A program made the position numbers and the translations under genes. Below, in pieces: positions 51,943 to 64,000 of a stretch of 64,000 bases of DNA (positions are counted from its first letter, which is position 1; each line of letters starts with the position of its first letter). The stretch is taken from positions 300,432 through 364,431 of the forward strand of contig WNYE01000040.1 in the NCBI GenBank assembly GCA_021396245.1. The letters run 5' to 3'. The notes under the pieces were generated by a model that made no database searches, was not told where the DNA came from, and saw only the letters and a list, made by a program, of their open reading frames with translations. The DNA is from Sporothrix humicola (lineage: Eukaryota > Ascomycota > Sordariomycetes > Ophiostomatales > Ophiostomataceae).

Positions 51943-54156
51943 TCAAGCAGCGAGGGCGGATTCCAGCTTTGCAGGATGGACTACATCGCTGGTCATCTCG
52001 CCCTCGCCCTCGGGAATTCGGGACAGGCCGCCCATACCGCCACTGCTGCCGCTGATATGCCCCTTGTTGTTGGAGGAGGAAGAAGAGGATGCCTGCAGGC
52101 GCAGCTTCTCAACGAGGCGTGACACGGCCAAGAAATCGGTCTGGTCAAAGGCGCTGGGCGCCTGTTGGATGAAATTCATCAGCGTGTCAGCAGCACGGCG
52201 AGCGTCGTCCTGAGTGGGCGAATTGGGTGACGATCCACCACCGCCCGCTCCTGCTCCTCCTGCACCACTACCACCGCCACTGCTGCCACCTGTGGCCATG
52301 GGCACACCCAGGACAGTCGAGCCACCCAGTCCACCCGCTGACCGCGAGCCACTCTGGAAGAGGCTGTTGCTGCTGTTGCTGCGCCGAAGCTGGGGAGAAA
52401 CGACTGTGCTGTCAATTCCGTAGGAAGGCGCAGAGATATCGGTCATGGGCGAGTCAATGGCTGACGACGGCGCAGTGGAAGACAGGTGGTGATGGTGCTG
52501 GAACTTGGGCGTCATGGATTCGCCAGTGGTCTCCGATACCATGGGGTCACCGTTGCCGACATGATGCTGTTGATGCTGGCCCTGGTTGTGGTTCATGTAC
52601 TCGAGGTTCAGGGCAGGAAGCGTCTGGCTGCGTGGCCGCTGGAAGTTGGCACTTCCAGGCGGTGCCATGGGATCGCTTGTCAAGAAAGAGCCCACGTTCG
52701 AGTCTGGCGAGAAAGTAAACGGCACTGTCGGGCTCATGGCACTGCCAGAAAAGGAGGAGACTGGAGTTTCCGTGAAAGCACTCGAAAGCGAGGTCGTGCT
52801 CTGGTTGTTGCCGTGCTTGTAGGATGCCATGCCGCCCATACCGAGACCCATGGCCATGTTATTGCCCAGGCTGCCGGAGTGGTTGAGATGGCCTTGACCG
52901 TTGCTTCCCATTCCATTGGCGTGGCTTGCACCAAAGTTGATATATTGTCCGACTCCAGAGGCTCCAGCACTATCGACATTTCTCTCTTCATCGCTGCGGT
53001 TTCCAGAAAGTGGCGATGCCGATGGGTGGCGGGTTCCGGGCGAAAGGGGCGAGTCATTTGTCGGTTCCATGGGGACAAGCGAAGGTGATCCCATCATGAT
53101 AGAAGACTTTGAGCCTCTGCGCTTGTCGGGAATGTTAGTCTCGGATGCGCGGCGCACAAGCCGTGAGGCGCCAATGCCGTTCTTTTGTTTGAATTTCTCG
53201 AGCCACGTGTTGCTGGTGGACTTGAGAACGGTGTCCGGATTGCCAGTGCTGGTGGCGAAGAAACGGAATTTCTCCTTAATATCGGCGTCTGTAACTGGGA
53301 CACCGGTTTTTTGTGCGTTGCGGACCCAGTTTGACAGTGCCCGTTCAATGTCTGGGAACTTGTTCTTGGCCTTTTTTGTGCCAGGCGACTTGTCCTTGAC
53401 CAGATACTTTTCCTTGTTCCGGAGAACCTTGGAAACAGTGCTGTAAATTATGTGAGCTGCCATGCGAAGAAGAAGAAGAGAGAAGAGAAAAATAGACGAC
53501 AAATAAATTCGAAAAAAATCAGCTTACCTGCGCTCGACGCCAAAAATGTTGCCAATCTCGGACTGCTTAACACCTGGGTTGGCTTCAGCGTACTCGCACA
53601 TTCTCCGGCGGTCATCGTCAGTGAGCATCTTTCTCGGCCCAGTCCGCCCGGTAGACTCGTTCAACTTTGTCTTGAGAGGAGGCGGCGGTGGCCGGGACGG
53701 TCCGTTACGAGGCACAACATTGCTCATCGGCGGTGCAGAGTAGCTGCCCGGGTTTGTCAGCATACTCGGCCACGTCGGGTTGGACGGGACTGTCAGCATG
53801 GGAAGTTGAGGCAGCTGGTGATGATGGTGCGAAGAAGGCTGGCCCATGGACAGCGGTGGATGCTGCTGCTGCAGTTTCGGTTGTTGCTGAGGCTGTTGCA
53901 TCTGATCATGATCGCTCTTCATCTGCGGCGACTGGCGTGGCTGCAGCGGAGGTGGCATCCGGTTCATTGCCTCTGGCGGCAAATCGAGAGACGCGATAGG
54001 CGGCATGTAGACGAAATCCGAGTTGGTAAAGCCGGCCATGGTGGCCTGCGGGTAGCCGTTCATGTTGACCCAACTGTTGTTGCCGTACTGGTTGGTCTCC
54101 TGGGCGAGTTGGGCTTCCGAGTCCACGCCTGTCGAGGCCATGTAGGTGCTGTGCAT
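51943..54156 (-). CDS. CENP-B-type helix-turn-helix DNA-binding protein
   Basis: Two exons, 54156-53528 and 53440-51943, encode 708 aa. The 87-bp intron splits the DNA-binding region: exon 1 ends GNIFGVERR and exon 2 continues STVSKVLRNKEKYL. The N-terminal 170 residues are Gln/Pro/Met/His-rich (QQPQQQPKLQQQH). A first helix-turn-helix at about 174-225 starts RKMLTDDDRRRMCEYAEANP. A second CENP-B-type unit at about 228-296 has FPDIERALSNWVRNAQKTG, then PVTDADIKEKFRFFA and TWLEKFKQKNGI. The rest is Ser/Gly/Asn-rich and probably disordered. There is no DDE transposase core, so this is a domesticated-type DNA-binding protein, as in Pdc2/Abp1-like regulators, rather than an active transposon. The start may be at 54156 or five codons later (Met6). 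Confidence 0.82.
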
Positions 54157-57100
54157 AGTCTCTGTTTGATTTTTTTTCGGATCCGGGAAGCCTGGAAAAT
54201 GAGGTTTGGCGTGGTTGAGACGAGCCGAAATTATTCAAGGTAATGACAGTCAAGAGCTGAGTGAGCCGACTGTAGACTGCCGGTTTTGATGAGGGAAGAG
54301 ACTGGATAGATTTTCAAAGATGGCGGGCTATCCGGAAAACTTCTTTTGATTTTTGGGCTTGATTCTTTAATCATCAAAGGGTCGAAAGCCGGTTGTGCGA
54401 TTTCTCTTCCCTATGTGAGAGTTCAGGACACTGCACACCGGAAAACCAGAGAGACGAAATGTGTTGTTGACCGACTGAAATCAGTGTATTTTTGACGGAC
54501 AGATGGACGGCATGCATTGTCCAGATGGTTCACAAACCGTTGTGTCTTTCCGTCCCCGAGGAATTTTCCAGCACCTGCGTGCAGTGAGATGTTGAAGTCA
54601 AAGTCGTGTCTTTCAAACCAGATACCCTCGATGGGAAGAGAAAAATATCCAAATAAAAAGAAAATAGGAACCAAAAACCGAAGATTGACAAGGAAAGGAC
54701 CGAGATGGAGATTTTCCCGTGTGGGAATAGACGATGCACTTGTAGGGTGTGGGTAGACGGTTTCTTTTCTATTCTGTAGGCGATCCCCCTAAAAGAGTGA
54801 AGTGCAATGCGGGTTCAAAAGTCGTCACTCCTGCAAGAGCAAGGTGGAGTGAGAGAGACTGTGTAGTAGACGGGGGCAGAGGATAACAGTGGGTGAGAGA
54901 CAAGGGGACTGAGGACAAGGGGATGGGGGTAGAAAATCGAGGACGTTGAATGGTCCTTGGATGTCGGTCCTCGTCGGTCTTCACCTCCTCGTCGAATCCT
55001 GAGGATCCCCGTTCGATTATGTTGCTTTGGGTTTTTTGTCGTCTTGTCCTTTTGAGGAAATCCGCCGTTTGATTTTACTCCCCTCGTCGTTGACTCCTTG
55101 ATGAATAAATGTGGTTGAATCGTCTCGTTAAGTCGCTCGCGTGGGCCAGCTTTTCCCCCTCACGCTCATCAACAGATTCCGTCTATTTTGTTGTGCTTTC
55201 GCTTCGTTCTTTATATACTCTTTCCGGGCTTGCACACAAAATTCAGGACTTCAAGTGGCTCGAAAAATTCAGTGACTAGTAATGGTGCAAGTGCGTGAAA
55301 GTCATAACGTCCAATATCGAAGAGAGGGTGAGAGAGCGAGTGCCGTCATCAGCGCCGGTAGCGCAACTGCGAAATGTTGAGCGGCGTCGGCGGGCGGCGA
55401 GCGGGGGATGAGACAAGACGCAATGCGTTAATATCGACCGAAGAGACAGGTCGAGCCTATCATCAACGGGAGACGGCCGGTCTTGTAAAGTTGAAGCTCT
55501 CAGTATGCGGCGTCGAGTTTCAAACACCAATATGAATATAGATGCGAGACCCGGGTGGAGAGGAGGTGCAGAGCCCAAGCGAAAAGCAATATTTGTATAT
55601 CGGCAAGAATAGGAGACGTGAACAAACATGCACGATATATGTATCCATATATGAAAACAAGCCGCAAGAAAAGGCAACCTGCCAGAGAAACACCAAAGCC
55701 TAGTTTTTTACGCAGAAGGGGGGGTGAGGAGAGAAAGGAAGAAAATCAACAATGGGGGGCAGCAGCAGAGGTGCAGACAGAGAATAAACGACTGGGGGAG
55801 GAGGAGGGGAGTGTGCTTGTCCTTGACAAGAATAAGAAGAAGGGGGTGTGGACGGAAAGATGGTGTACGAATATGACCAAAATGTATTGAAGTATCTTAC
55901 TGAACAGGGGTCGAAAGCCGCAGGGGGTAAACCGACAGCCCAGAGTACATAGCAGTAGGGTATCGATTTTCTGTTGAAAACCACAGTTGTAACAAGGTCA
56001 AGAAAAAGAAAAATAGAAAAGGAAAAAAGCCCTAATCGAGGCAGAAAGATGAGGAGCTCTTCATAGGGACTAGGGGATAGTTGGCATTTGGAGGGGATAG
56101 GTTTGCTTGGAGGAGGACGATCAAGACTAGTTGTGAAGCCGTTTGTCATAACGGGTGTGAAAAGATAAATGTATATCAGTTGTGAACTGATCCTGTTCCA
56201 GCCGTAAAAGACCATAAGTGCAAAATTAAGGATGCCTCTTTGGCTATCCCCATTCATTCAACCTGAAAATGTTGCACTTTTGCCCAGCTGGCTCCTGAAT
56301 CTTCAAAAATATTCAATCCCCTCATATTTGAGATGGAAGGCACAAACAACCGCGAAAATAAAATCCCTATAAATAGAGAGCAAGAAGATGCCATCTAGCG
56401 GTGAAAAAAACGAGGCAACACTTGAAGGACATTTTGGTCCTCTCCGCCATACGCCTCACTTGAACGATCAGGCTATTGGGCACACCCGGTAAGCATAGCT
56501 CTCCGATTTTGGCAGTACAAGCGGGCACGAGGTCGTGCGGCGGCAAAAGGGCTTCATAAAAGACGACAGGGACAGGCTTGGATGCGACAAAACATTGTTT
56601 GTCCTTTTTGGGGGCACAAAAAATATGTTTGAAGAAAAATGATCATCTAACGGTTGAGCATCGTGCTTTTCTCTGTGTGTAGATCTTATCGACACGCGGC
56701 ATTACACTTGCAGCATGTGCACTTGCGTTTTTTGAGGGCATGAGTATGGAGTAAATTATCTTACCTCGCTCTGATCGCCTTGCCCAGGACTGGCTAGGCC
56801 TAGAAACTGGTGTATTTCGCGGGCTACTGCCCGTGTCAGTACCATTCCTTCCCTCAGATCCTCTATCTGATTGTTGACCTCGATATAGAGATTGGGGACG
56901 GGGCCGAAGGAGGGACGGGCGGCGAGTGGTTCGAAGCTCGTTCGCAACTCGCGCGACAAAGAGAATGCCGTAAAGATAATTCTCTCAAGAGCAATCTATC
57001 GATAGTGGGTTCCTCTGTCCATGTTGAAGCGGACAGACTCGGCCCAGATGTGGCCTGGCCTGCGGATCAACACGCCAAAGCATGGCCGTGAGGCGAGCGG

Positions 57101-60100
57101 CCAGGGGACCCCTCCTCTTCCTGCAAGTCCGATTTTGAGCAGTTAGGATCCTCTTGTGAATTTGCTCCTTGTGTCCCGAACCTGGCTAGTGGACTGTGCG
57201 CACATCGGCCAAGAGGGGAGGGAGGGTAGAGGAGGAGGGATGGGGGACTGGACTGGGAAGAAGGTGTGGCCGCCCGTGTGTTGTGGGTCTCAACCTCGAG
57301 AGTATGGAGTATTAGAGTATCATTCCTTGTCTGGCCGGCTGGTCTTTATTGTCTGTAATAAGATTTGAAGTCCCTTGTTGTGGTTGGTTTCTCTTGACAG
57401 ACTGATGCTTTCGGTGCTCTATCGTATTCAACTCAAACAATGGCGCCCAGTTCTGGGAAGGGCGGCGTGTTGATCACACACTCGTTGCGTACACAAGATC
57501 TTGGAGTATTGCAACCCTGGAGGGGAAATAGAATACTGTGATGAGTGCAAAAGCGACAGTCAAAATGGCGAGCGCGGGTTCTCGTCTCGGGCCAGCTTTG
57601 CCCCTTTCTTCCGCTCGCGCCCGTTTAGCGCTCATTCCTCTCCTGTAAGAACACCCAGACTGGAAGAGATAGGCACTGTTGGGTTCATCTGGTGTGCCCC
57701 TAGAGCAGCAGCCGTTACGTCTTTTGAATATCCCCTCCATGGCCGTTGCTTCTACAGCGGCAAAAGGGCAATGGTGCCCCTTCTCTAGCCGTCTGGACAC
57801 ACACACGTGCGGAGAGAAACAAACGGGGCACAGGCGGGTGGAGGACCTTGGCAAAAATAACAGCCCCCCTCCCTTCGTTTCTCGAGATAAAATTCGCTGA
57901 ATCCTTGGGCGACCTGTCCTAGCCGCTGCCCTTGGATAAACTTGCAGCATTTCCGAACGACTGCCGGGGTTGATGGTCAGTCGAGGGCCAAGCTGCAAGG
58001 ATAGCGGACAACCTTGACGAAGATCATGCAGAGGCTGAGGAGCCGAAATTTTTGCATTTTTCTTTTTGGCTCCCTTGGCCTTTGTCTGTGGATGGTTGCT
58101 CCATTTTGTTAAATGGTGAGCAGACAATACGACGCACCCATCGTAGATTGTGTTGGCTAAGAAAGAAAATCAAAAGTAATCGAATCCCGAGGTTTGTTGG
58201 TTGTAGCCGTGTTGATGCCGTTAGAGACACTAGAAAGAAGAAAAGCGACACACAAGGAAAGGACGGGCGCATCAACTATGAGTCTAACCATAGTTTCAAG
58301 TGCATTCCTGATCCCGATGCTAGCAGAGGTCGTGAGAGACAGCCCTGTGCTTTGCACTTGAACCAGGCTCTGGTAGGGTAGTTTTCAACTGACAGGGCTA
58401 AAGAACCTCACCTATGGAATCCTATTTGATGGTGATGTCAGTATTTTACAGGGCAGCGAGGGTCAGTGCAGACGGCCTACCTTCATACGACTTATTATTC
58501 GTTGTCGAGCGCAGAGAAATACTTACTAGCTGTTCGAACAAAGGACGAGTGGAGAGGAATGTGAGTAGCTGCTCCTGGTGGATTTTGATATTAGTGCAAA
58601 AGGGGTAGCAACAGCAACTGTTACAATTGATCATCTTCAAAGCTTGAGACCCCAGGTAAGACTACTTCGTCCTGTTGAGTCCCTGTTTGTAAAAGATACA
58701 GCTTGCCTTTACAGAGCGCATACGTAACACTGTATACAGACAAGGTTAAGCTTTTGAGCCTCTTTTGCTCAAAAGTGAAGCTCTGCAGGAAGAAACAGTG
58801 CGTCGGGTAAAGGATTGAAACAATCATAGCAAAAAGAAAGAGAGGGACGGAAGATGTGCAGACTTGTTGAGGCGGAAGAGCGCATATGTTGCGGAAGGAC
58901 GATAGCGGAAGCCTGGCGGCCCGACAGGGCTTGCAAGTATCACTCAACGCGCAGTTGCGACAGGAGGAGAAGTCCCGCATGTTTTCTCCAACGTGACTTT
59001 GGCTGTGTTCTGTATCGAGGAACGAGCATCGCACGGCATCAGCTGAGAGAAACAAGCCCCCATGGCGAGGCCAAAGGAACGGGCCTCTCCCCGGTGTTCT
59101 CACCAGTGGGTGGCTGGTCTGAGCCCCCTTGCTATCGACGGGTTTTGACAGCCCCACGAGAGCCGATCAGTGGAGGAAACAATCAAGGAGTCCCTGATCA
59201 CAAGTAAGATGCGATATTCAGAAGACATTGAGCTTTCATATTAGGAGGATGGCTCTGTCCAGTATCAAAGCAACGCCCTGTAAAAAGGTCAGTATGGTGC
59301 AGATAATCCACTTGAAAGGGAAAGGAAATGAACAAAAGAAATACAATAAGCCAATCCAAAGCAGAGAAAATGACAAGAATAGAATTGGAGATATGCGGCC
59401 CACAAGACTTGCAGCCAACAGAAAGCCACAGATGCATGCTGAGACCTGCCATTGGGCATAATTTTGGTCTTAGACACGAAAGCGACCCTGGCATTGATTG
59501 GGCAGGAATAAAAAGAATCAGGGTGCTTGACTTGGCTATTGTTGCGAATTCTCCGTAGCGGACGAGAGATCCTGTAGCAAACACAGGCGAAAAGCAAGAA
59601 CAAGGCAAGCCAAATGGAAAAAGAGAGGGCATTGTAACGGCTATGTTCGCGTTAGTTATCACTTACACGATGCCCTGTCGCCTGTCTCGCCCTTGACACG
59701 GCAGCGCGTCAAGTCTTCAAAATTCACGTTCGCGTCTCTCGATGCTGTCAATGCCAGACCAGGCGTTGTAACCACGCGACCAGGGTACGATGGTGAGTCT
59801 TGATCCTGGAAGGTTGAGGCTTCCGGATAGAGCTAGCGACCTCGAGAACGGGCAATGAGATGCGAGCAGAAAGTCCCCATTCTCCACCTTCCACGGTCTG
59901 TAAAATGAGTTGGCTATTACTCCGAACGCCGTATTAGTGGACGTTAAGACAAGCAAGGGCTGTGATTGCATGCACTTCACCCGTGGCGTCCACGCCGGGC
60001 ACGGGTCTGCAACGGGTCTGCACGATCTGTCACGATGGCCGACCTGGGGATCAATCACCCCATATTTTGTTCTGTCCACATGATAGCAGCAACCGGGGTG

Positions 60101-63100
60101 AGAGATCCAATATCAGAGCTCTTGTTCGGCGTTTCTGGGGAGCAGAGCACACGCGCCAGCCGTCAATGGTCGAATTCAGTGCACGAATGACACAGTTGCG
60201 GGCCAGAGATGCAGGTCGTCATCATGTCAGGCAGCGTTTGTGTGCAGTGAGTGGTCGATATCGTCGACACACCCGCATATTGTCTTTCTTGCATCTTCTC
60301 TTTTGCGCCTTTGCATGCCTTCTTTCAGCTGCATAAGCTCACACGTGCGTCGCGCTCCGTATCGTGTGTATCAAGCTTTTGTATGCGATTTGCCGACTGT
60401 GAGCAAATAAGAACAAGCAGACGCGATCTCGCAGCATGACACTTTGCGGAGAAACAGGGCCAGCCTTGACCACATAAAAAGGTACCCTGTTTTTGTAGCA
60501 AATATGGGATCAAGGCATGGTTTCGACGAGGGTGCTCAAAGCACAACCAGATGGACGAAAATCGAGGGTGGGAGGACGGAAGGACCAACTGTTGGCCCCA
60601 GCCAACCACGAAACCAAACTCTGCAGAACAGAATCCTCAGTCGGCTCTTGGGAAGAGAAGGGGATGGCAGAAAGGGTGGTGTAGCATGCCAAGTGCTGCA
60701 TTCTTGTCTCTCTTCCCCATTTTCAATTCGCCTCCTCGTTTTTTTGTCTTTGTCGCTTTATTTTCGCTTTATTTATTCTTCTCAGCATGGCTTGCTGTGC
60801 CGCGTCGACCGCCACCCAAGAAGCAGCGGGATGGTTTGACCGGTCCCAGCTGTGCCCATCTCTATTTCGTTCGAGGTAGCAGTCGTATTGGGCGCCGCAT
60901 GCACGATAGAAGCCAGCCGGGGCGAGAAGAGCGACAACGGCGAGCTCTCAGAGCTCATCTGCGGAAGATCATATATTGACCCCCGAAGTAGGCGAAGGAG
61001 GTGTACCACATACGACGTGCCACCTCCAAAAGAGGAAGAGATTAAGGGTTGAGCCAAGCATGGTCCGGAGGTAAGAAGGCATTTATCGGAAGCGAATGTT
61101 CGTTCTTTTGTCAGTCGTTTAGCTGGAGGATGCACCACTGTCTGCTTCCCCACGCAGCTTTGTAGTGTCGTAGTATGTGTGGGATGGAGGTGTGTGTCAA
61201 CGGCTAGGCCTGTCGAATCGGGGAGTCCGTGTCAACGAGAAGCAGGAACAGTTAGGCGATAGAAGCGGTGGGAGACGAAAAGAGGAGAAAGAGGGGGTAT
61301 CAAAGAGCAGTAACTGCATGGAAGGATTGTTCGAGGAGCCATGCCGCTTGCAAGAGATGTGCAAGGCCAATTAACAAAATAATGTTGTGAGGATGGGGAG
61401 GTACTGTACCTTGGAGGCCAACATCACAGCCGCAGAGGCTGCCAGACAGTCGGCCGTTGAAGATTTCAATGTGTATTGTACATCGTCCAGACTCCCGAGC
61501 TCCGTAGACAGCATGCATGAAGCAGGGACAGGGGTCGATAACCAGGGGAACGATGGTGTTGAGTCTGTGCTCAGGTCTCGAAATGAAGCTTTTGGGCCAA
61601 AAAAGGTCCAACAGCTTTTTGGTGAGGAATAGGAGAGGGGGAGAAAAATACACTACACTGACTACTGTCCTTCGTACCTTCCCTCGTAGCACCAGCTATC
61701 AAATCACACTGGAGAAGGAGCAACAAATCGGGCAAGAGCAAACCCGTTTTTTACCAGCATCCAAATCTGCTGGAAAAGGCAGGAACGTTAGTCAAATGCT
61801 AGCCAAATCGCCCACACTGGACCGGGTGTCTTTCACCTTGCAGTTTTTGTAAGATGTCATATTACTGACCGCCCTACCCACTGTGACCGTAGATAGTTAC
61901 GGTCGGCCCCGGGTGGCAACTGCGTTGGAGATCTATGCATCTATGGATATTTGATGGGCACTACAGTAGTTCCCGCAAGGAAGTGCCCGGGGTCGCGCCT
62001 TCCTTTGTCTGGACGTGAGCCCTTCACCTAGAAATGCAGCCTCAAAAGTAAAAAGTGCAAGAACGGCATCCGCACTTTCTTTCCCCAGTCGCATCACGAG
62101 GGTGCGGTTTCCGCGAGGCTTGGGCACTCACTGACTAGAGGATGGACCGGTCAAGGAGCACTTTTCACGAGGCAGCTATTACTGACGTCGTACGTGGTGC
62201 GTCGCGTTTTATGCATCGTATGTGCAAATAGGTAAACGGGGTGCTCCTTCCCCTCCGGCGCATCACATCTTGACTGCTACGGTGCATACAATAAGCAAGA
62301 CTTATTTGATGCGTAATATGCTACTAAAAATGTACCTGCGGGCTGTATGGGGAAAGTGCATACTGCATACGGCAAACACCTTCCTACACCCTTCCTTTCC
62401 AAAACATAATATCAGTTCCAATAGTCAAGCATCTGCTCAAAGATGTTTGGGCAGGAGCCCCCCACCTAAGAAAGACGAAACAATGCGAAGAAAAAATCCC
62501 GGCATTGATTGACTGGACTTCTCACGATCTGCAAACCACCCCAGAACAGAAACAGCGCACCCTTCTTCAACACGGACTCGCAGGAGAACGGCAATGAGCC
62601 GCATCTGTTCCAGCTGCCAGGTTCCAAGCTCCAGGATCCAGACGTGAAGCACACAACTCGAGTCCCCAAGATGTTTAAGAACACCAATGGCCGATAACAG
62701 GAAACAAGTCTGAGGAATATTACGGTTCAGATGTGCAAAAGCGGCTGTTGCACAGCCAGCGACACGAAACGAGGAAAAAGAAAAGAAAGACAGCCGGACC
62801 GTTGCGAATAACGAACACCTCCACGACGCATCCACGACGCAGATACTGCTATCAAGAAGAAGAAAAAAGCTGCTGGTGTGTGGCTGCAGCTTCACACTTC
62901 GTATGGAGGTCCCAGCAAGGTTGCATTTCCAACACACACAGTTTGCAGCCGAGAGCAAGCAAGGGACAAGAAAGGACAAAGAGGCTGCAGAAAGTTGCGG
63001 TTTCGGCGAAGTCGAGCCTTGACAGGCTTTTTTGCTGCAAGCCCGCCATTACAAGGTAGAGTATTCACAATCTCTCGCTTCCCCCTGTTCTCTCAAGATC

Positions 63101-64000
63101 GCGGCTCCTTCTTCCGCGTAGAGCATTGATTCCTCCTGTCTAACAATTTTAACTTTCTCACTTATCATTCCGCCCAGGTTCTCCACGGTCTACGAAATAC
63201 GGCGCATCCTACCACCAATCCATTCTTGCTGCAAAATCAAAAGGCTGTTGCACCACGCACGATCTTTCATTCTCTCCGCTGGGCCTCCGGACTCCCGTAC
63301 TTTTTTGTTTGCCTTTGGGGTATTGGTGGGCCGCAAAAGACAGGGGTTGTGCCAGGCCTGCAGGCGACCGGGGTAGTTTCGAAAGCCCCAAAAAGAGTCG
63401 GCGGCAAGAGAAGCCTCGTGAAAGGTCAGCCGGTACGAAACGGGGCTTGCCTTGTCCAGGAACTTCACCATGGACTGTCAAGAACAAGAAAACGTTGTGC
63501 GTGCATAACGGGCGAGCACAAAAGCACAAGGCCACAAGGAGCAACATTATGACCATGGAGCTAACGGTTTCCAGCATGTCTCCGAACGCCAGTGTATCAT
63601 GCACAAGTCCTCGCAAACTGGCACCTCCAACGTTCCAACGTCTGACCATTTGCTCGCCCCCTTGTCCATTTTAGGGTTTTGATTCCCTTTTGATTTTCTT
63701 TGCATCCTCTTTCTCTACACTGATGTTGCAATGCTTGCAAGTGGCAGCCTTCGGGGACTAGGCGGAGATTCAGAATTAAGAAAAATAAAAAAGCAACCCT
63801 TGTTAATCGACAAAAAGTTTCAAATATTTTTGAGAAGAGAAAAGAAAAAATATTCAAAAATTCAAAAGGGCAATCCGCATCTCGCTCCATCGCCCATCTT
63901 AAAGCTGAACCAGGGGGTGGTGTTGTGCGATGTTTGATTGAAAGATTGAAAGATGTTGTCGGATTCAAGGCAGAAGTTGTCTGAGGTCGAAGTCAAGGTG
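54157..64000. other. 9.8-kb region with no supported gene
   Basis: The first 1.5 kb, purine-rich on the + strand around 54.8 kb, is probably the upstream leader of the CENP-B-type gene. Beyond about 56 kb, frames reach at most 217 codons, and the longest have no motif, unusual Cys/Arg/Ser composition and shadow frames on the other strand. No tRNA, no terminal repeats and no transposase motif were found. A small perfect hairpin, GACCGTA and TACGGTC around a 6-base loop, lies at 61885-61904. The window ends in this region, so a gene edge could lie beyond 64000. Confidence 0.5.

Noticed and set aside
56925..56945. tRNA B-box-like GGTTCGAAGCT
   Set aside because: No matching A box at the right distance upstream and no cloverleaf stems. 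A second candidate near 25250 failed on the T-stem.
57474..58127. 217-codon minus-strand frame in the right-hand desert
   Set aside because: No motif, no domain-like hydrophobic pattern and no supporting context. The length can occur by chance.
62437..62979. 180-codon minus-strand frame, Cys/Ser/Leu-rich
   Set aside because: It could pass for a small secreted Cys-rich protein, but it has no clean signal peptide and ordinary shadow-like composition.

Overview
The window is nuclear DNA of a filamentous ascomycete, most likely a Sordariomycete. The reasons are short introns with GT(A/G)NGT donors and CTAAC/CTGAC branch sites very close to the acceptor, a Zn2Cys6 regulator, a Ste3-type pheromone GPCR, a fused ALAS/HRM leader, a bifunctional Thi6, a GH30 glycosidase and long UTR-like pyrimidine-rich leaders. 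There are no operons, and I found no rRNA, tRNA, CRISPR or intact transposon.

Layout. 1-2371: no gene. 2372-4364 (-): Ste3-like a-factor receptor. 6615-7099 (+): mitochondrial single-stranded DNA-binding protein, convergent with glutathione synthetase at 7380-9003 (-). 11107-18192 (+): very large ATRX/Rad54-like SNF2 ATPase. 20605-22647 (+): 5-aminolevulinate synthase. 22.6-27.0 kb: no gene. 27008-30681 (+): Zn2Cys6 transcription factor. 31680-33152 (+): secreted GH30 glycosidase. 33469-35205 (+): bifunctional thiamine enzyme. 35498-36486 (+): intracellular LysM protein. 36844-40966 (-): SF3b subunit Rse1, divergent from Mss51 at 41614-43380 (+). 44814-49985 (+): PXA-domain protein whose two coding exons are separated by a 3.26-kb intron. 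51943-54156 (-): CENP-B-type HTH DNA-binding protein. 54.2-64.0 kb: almost 10 kb with no gene I can support.

The thirteen genes are mostly housekeeping (heme, glutathione, thiamine, splicing, mitochondrial gene expression and DNA maintenance) mixed with regulators. They do not form one pathway or a biosynthetic cluster. The least ordinary things are in gene structure: the giant intron in the PXA gene, a stop-free 54-bp intron inside the SNF2 gene that can be translated if retained, a candidate leader intron that can change the SNF2 N-terminus, a 10-bp-phased TAGCG repeat upstream of the PXA gene, and strong pyrimidine skew on the sense strand of leaders. I did not see a clearly novel biological system. 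All exon joins were done by hand from splice signals, reading frame and remembered family sequence, and none is backed by transcript data.
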